7,282 nt of DNA from Methanomassiliicoccus sp. UBA6. GTDB lineage: Archaea; Thermoplasmatota; Thermoplasmata; Methanomassiliicoccales; Methanomassiliicoccaceae. Shown here piece after piece: positions 4,790 through 7,282 of the stretch. The DNA lies in the NCBI GenBank assembly GCA_002508545.1, contig DAVH01000026.1, forward strand, positions 17,408-24,689, in the 5' to 3' direction. The translations under genes were made by a program, and so were the position numbers. Below the pieces are notes generated by a model that saw only the letters and a list, made by a program, of their open reading frames with translations, made no database searches and was not told where the DNA came from. Every line of letters begins with the position of its first letter. Positions within the stretch are counted from its first letter, which is position 1.

Positions 4790-6205
4790 TCATTGCCTTG
4801 TAGCTCCGGGGCGAAGCTTTTCATCTTTCACTATGGCCGATAGCATAACGGCCAATATCGCCAAGACCATGCCTAGCAGCATTACTCTATTATAGCCGTT
4901 CAGGAACACATCGAGCTCCAGGTCTGTGAAGGGCGTGTTGCCAGCACCGCTGAAGAGCGAGAAGAATGCGGCATAGGCGGCGGCGCCAACAGAAGCTCCC
5001 AGATAGGTCGCGACAGCAATGAGGGCCGATCCCGTCCCCTTCTCTCCATAACCAATTCTCTCCACGATGCGGCTCGCAGCCGGGCCGCAGGTCCCCCAGA
5101 GAACGCCCATCAATAGCAGGGCGATGATCATTGGGGCCGTCCCCATCGCCGGATCGATAAGGAACAGGATGCCGCTGGCGATGGTCATTGCCATGCAGGA
5201 CATGATGCTGAACCACCTTCGCCCGGACCGGTCGGACCATCTGCCGATCGGCATGCTGATGATCAGGGTCACGGCCGGCGGTATCAACATGAATATGCCG
5301 CTCGTGGCCGGGTCCAGCCCCATGGCCAGGGAAAGGTAGAACGGTGTCAGGTACCAGATCCCAGTCCCGACAAGGTTGATCAACAGGTACGCCGAGAAAA
5401 CCGAATTGAAGATCCAAGAGCGGAATATCCTCAGGTTCAGGATGGGGTCCTTGCATCTTCTTTCCCACACTATGAACAACACGGTCGAGAGGACGCAGAT
5501 GAAGATCGCGGCAGCGACCTGGGCGTTGTCCAATCCCGTGTGGGAGGAACGTTCTAACGCGAACACGCCCGCAATTATGGCCATCATCGACAATATGGAC
5601 CCCGGAACGTCGAAGATCGCTCGGTTATATCCCTCATCCTTGGGAATCGCCCGGGTCAGGAACAGAATGCCAGCTATGCCGATGGGCACGTTGATGATGA
5701 ATGTCCATTGCCAGGAGAGATACTGAGTTATGAATCCGCCGAGGGTTGGTCCCGAAGCATATCCGATGGACGCCCCCACGGCGATGATGCTCATGCCTAG
5801 CCCGAGACTGCTCTTGGGAAGGAACCTGACGCATAACAGGGGGGCGCAGGCCCCCATGACGGCCGCGCCCACCCCCTGGAACACCCGGCCGATGATCAGC
5901 ACCTCGAATACGTTGGCCAGTCCGCAGACCAGGGAGAAGATGGTAAATATCGCCAGGCCGGCTATGAGGAGCCTCTTGATGACGCCGCGGTCCGCCAGCC
6001 GGCCGAACACCAGGAGCAGGCCCGCCATCATCATGAAGTAGGTCAGGGAAACCCAAGCGGCAGTGCTGGTATCGATGGAGAACGAGGCGGCGATGCTGGG
6101 CAGCGCGATGTTCACGATCGAGGCGTCCATGCCGTCCATGGTCGTCAGGAAGACTATGGCGATCAGCAAGAGCACCCGTCCTCTACTATCCTCAATGATC
6201 GCCAT
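4790..6205 (-). CDS. MFS drug exporter, DHA2 (14-helix) family
   Basis: This 471-residue inner-membrane transporter of the EmrB/QacA type is expected to export drugs or other small hydrophobic compounds by proton antiport. I count 14 hydrophobic segments. Family motifs appear in order: MDGMDASIVNIALP (23-36, helix 1), motif A GRLADRGVIKRLL (68-80), motif B GRVFQGVGAAVMG (106-118), motif C GYASGPTLGG (148-157), WQWTFIINVPIG (165-176), and a second motif-A-like GRWSDRSGRR (321-330). The length is normal and the gene looks intact. ATG 6205 is preceded only by AAAGG with almost no spacing. A weak TATA-like box at 6237-6226 would start RNA close to the ATG, so a leaderless message is likely. The stop is TGA. 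No partner membrane-fusion protein or regulator is visible, and the substrate is unknown. Confidence 0.9.
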   Translation of the reverse strand: MAIIEDSRGRVLLLIAIVFLTTMDGMDASIVNIALPSIAASFSIDTSTAAWVSLTYFMMMAGLLLVFGRLADRGVIKRLLIAGLAIFTIFSLVCGLANVFEVLIIGRVFQGVGAAVMGACAPLLCVRFLPKSSLGLGMSIIAVGASIGYASGPTLGGFITQYLSWQWTFIINVPIGIAGILFLTRAIPKDEGYNRAIFDVPGSILSMMAIIAGVFALERSSHTGLDNAQVAAAIFICVLSTVLFIVWERRCKDPILNLRIFRSWIFNSVFSAYLLINLVGTGIWYLTPFYLSLAMGLDPATSGIFMLIPPAVTLIISMPIGRWSDRSGRRWFSIMSCMAMTIASGILFLIDPAMGTAPMIIALLLMGVLWGTCGPAASRIVERIGYGEKGTGSALIAVATYLGASVGAAAYAAFFSLFSGAGNTPFTDLELDVFLNGYNRVMLLGMVLAILAVMLSAIVKDEKLRPGATRQ

Positions 6206-6360
6206 CCTTTCATGAACATGGGTATGTTTAGAAAAAGCCTTGGGACGCTCTTTTTAGTGGCCAAGCTAGCAACAACCAGCTCCAAATGACCGCCTTTCGC
6301 CGCCCCTCACCGCCCGCCGCCGGCCGGGCCGCCGCGTCATAGAAATAGATTCTTCATCAA

Positions 6361-6390
6361 TGATTTATACAACTGCATGCTTTATTTTTC
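6361..6390 (+). promoter_or_regulatory. Candidate promoter(s) of the flavodiiron gene
   Basis: Two TATA-like boxes lie upstream of the gene: ATTTATAC (6363-6370) and CTTTATTTTT (6380-6389). Starts would fall about 25 nucleotides further on, near 6392 and 6410, giving leaders of about 45-60 nucleotides. Neither has a strong BRE. Confidence 0.4.
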
Positions 6391-6413
6391 CAGGTAGGGC
6401 TGGACTACAAGAG

Positions 6414-6433
6414 ATCATTTCTGTCTCAATGAT
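6414..6433 (+). repeat. Inverted repeat ATCATT-N8-AATGAT before the flavodiiron gene
   Basis: Perfect 6-bp arms at 6414-6419 and 6428-6433 lie just upstream of the ribosome site. CAATGAT also occurs at 6358-6364, beside the first TATA box. This could be an operator for a regulator of the detoxification gene. The arms are short, so chance is possible. Confidence 0.3.
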
Positions 6434-6454
6434 AAAAGATTGGAGGACATGGCA

Positions 6455-7282
6455 ATGGGAAAGAAACTCACCAATAACGTGACATGGGTCGGCAAGGTGG
6501 ATTGGGAGCTGAAACAATTCCATGGTGACGAATACTCGACGCGGAAAGGCTCATCCTACAACTCCTACCTCGTAAGGGATGGAAAAAACGTATTGATCGA
6601 CACGGTGTGGAAACCGTTCGATAAGGAATTTGTGAGCAACCTTCGTCAGGAGATCGACCTGGAAGCGATAGACTTCATTGTCGCGAATCATGCGGAAATC
6701 GATCACAGCGGCGCACTTCCGGAGCTGATGCGCCACATCCCCGATACTCCCATCTACTGCACCGCGAACGGGGTCAAATCCCTCAAGGGACATTACCATC
6801 AGGATTGGAACTTTGTCACGGTAAAAACCGGGGACACGTTGGATCTGGGAAGGATGAAGCTCATCTTCATCGAAGCGCCGATGCTGCATTGGCCGGACAG
6901 CATGTTCTGCTACCTGACAGGTGAGAACATCCTGTTCTCCAACGACGCCTTCGGCCAGCACTATGCCACTGAATCCCTCTACAATGACATGGTGGATACC
7001 GCCGAGCTCTATGTCGAGGCCATAAAGTATTATGCGAACATTCTAACGCCGTTCTCTCCGCTCGTGACCAAGAAGATAAACGAGGTGCTGGGCTTCGGTC
7101 TGCCGGTGGACATGATATGCCCGAGCCACGGAGTTATTTGGAGGCAAGAGCCCACCCAGATCGTTAACACTTATCTGAAATGGGCTGACTCGTACCAGGA
7201 AAATCAGATAAGCATTGTCTATGACAGCATGTGGGGGGCGACCCGTCGCATGGCCGAGGCGATCGCCGCGGCGACCGCGGCC
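6455..7282 (+). CDS. fprA: Flavodiiron protein (FprA/FpaA type), 3' end outside window
   Basis: This cytoplasmic flavodiiron protein reduces O2 to water, or NO to N2O. Methanogen members take electrons from F420H2. The 276 visible residues contain the metallo-beta-lactamase-like domain with the complete diiron ligand set: H79, E81, H84 in HAEIDH (D83 also conserved), H145 in LHWPD, D164 in SNDAF, and H225 in PSHGVIWR. The flavodoxin domain begins near residue 250 with the FMN phosphate loop YDSMWGATRRMAEAI. Family members are about 400 residues, so roughly a third is missing. Two in-frame ATGs exist. I prefer 6455, which is 8 bases after GGAGG (6442-6446) and gives standard ligand numbering; 6449 is only 2 bases away. 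It is divergent from the MFS gene. Oxygen versus NO preference, and the electron donor, cannot be settled from this part. Confidence 0.95.
   Translation, partial: MGKKLTNNVTWVGKVDWELKQFHGDEYSTRKGSSYNSYLVRDGKNVLIDTVWKPFDKEFVSNLRQEIDLEAIDFIVANHAEIDHSGALPELMRHIPDTPIYCTANGVKSLKGHYHQDWNFVTVKTGDTLDLGRMKLIFIEAPMLHWPDSMFCYLTGENILFSNDAFGQHYATESLYNDMVDTAELYVEAIKYYANILTPFSPLVTKKINEVLGFGLPVDMICPSHGVIWRQEPTQIVNTYLKWADSYQENQISIVYDSMWGATRRMAEAIAAATAA

Larger units (their letters stand above)
6206..6448. other. Divergent intergenic region with GC-rich block
   Basis: This region separates the MFS gene (minus) from the flavodiiron gene (plus) and holds no gene. A block at about 6289-6338 is almost entirely G and C, with G-tracts on the minus strand. 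It is flanked by AT-rich sequence holding the promoters of both genes. Confidence 0.5.

Noticed and set aside
6551..6961. A 136-codon minus-strand frame opposite the flavodiiron gene
   Set aside because: The plus strand encodes all diiron ligands of a well-known family, so this frame is a shadow.
1..7282. CRISPR array or defence system
   Set aside because: No regularly spaced direct repeats of array length and no cas-like or defence-like genes were seen.

Overview
The window is archaeal. The minus-strand 16S rRNA begins with the archaeal ATTCCGGTTGATCCTGCCGG terminus, promoters have purine-rich BRE plus TATA layouts, and a flavodiiron protein typical of strict anaerobes sits at the right edge. 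The 16S sequence and gene content suggest Thermoplasmatota, possibly a Methanomassiliicoccales-like methanogen. That placement is my reading and was not checked by alignment.

Layout. Positions 1-829 are the 5' half of a 16S rRNA gene on the minus strand, cut by the window edge. Upstream of it, at about 1121-1357, three similar BRE/TATA elements point toward the 16S gene, with several hairpin-forming inverted repeats between them. A plus-strand tRNA-Ser(GCU) at 1648-1734 follows, with its own promoter. The 3' half of this tRNA is repeated at 3102-3150, and the 1.4 kb between the copies looks like a decayed integrated element. It holds the 5' part of a tyrosine-recombinase-like gene, an out-of-frame gene fragment, a minus-strand GNAT acetyltransferase, and a short frame next to the right repeat. 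Two of its coding-biased frames contain an in-frame TAG and continue to a TGA. This suggests either amber (pyrrolysine) decoding or decay by single substitutions.

Right of the element, 3151-3588 holds no gene I can support. Two minus-strand membrane-protein genes follow: an MscS-related 'conserved TM helix' protein (3622-4461) and a 14-helix DHA2-type MFS exporter (4790-6205). A divergent intergenic region with an unusually GC-rich block separates the MFS gene from a plus-strand flavodiiron protein (FprA/FpaA type). That gene runs off the right edge with all its diiron ligands and the start of its flavodoxin domain visible.

The genes do not form one pathway. The window is a stable RNA locus with an integration scar in tRNA-Ser, next to independent housekeeping or stress genes: osmotic or membrane function, efflux, and oxygen or NO detoxification. 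All the complete chromosomal genes end in TGA.
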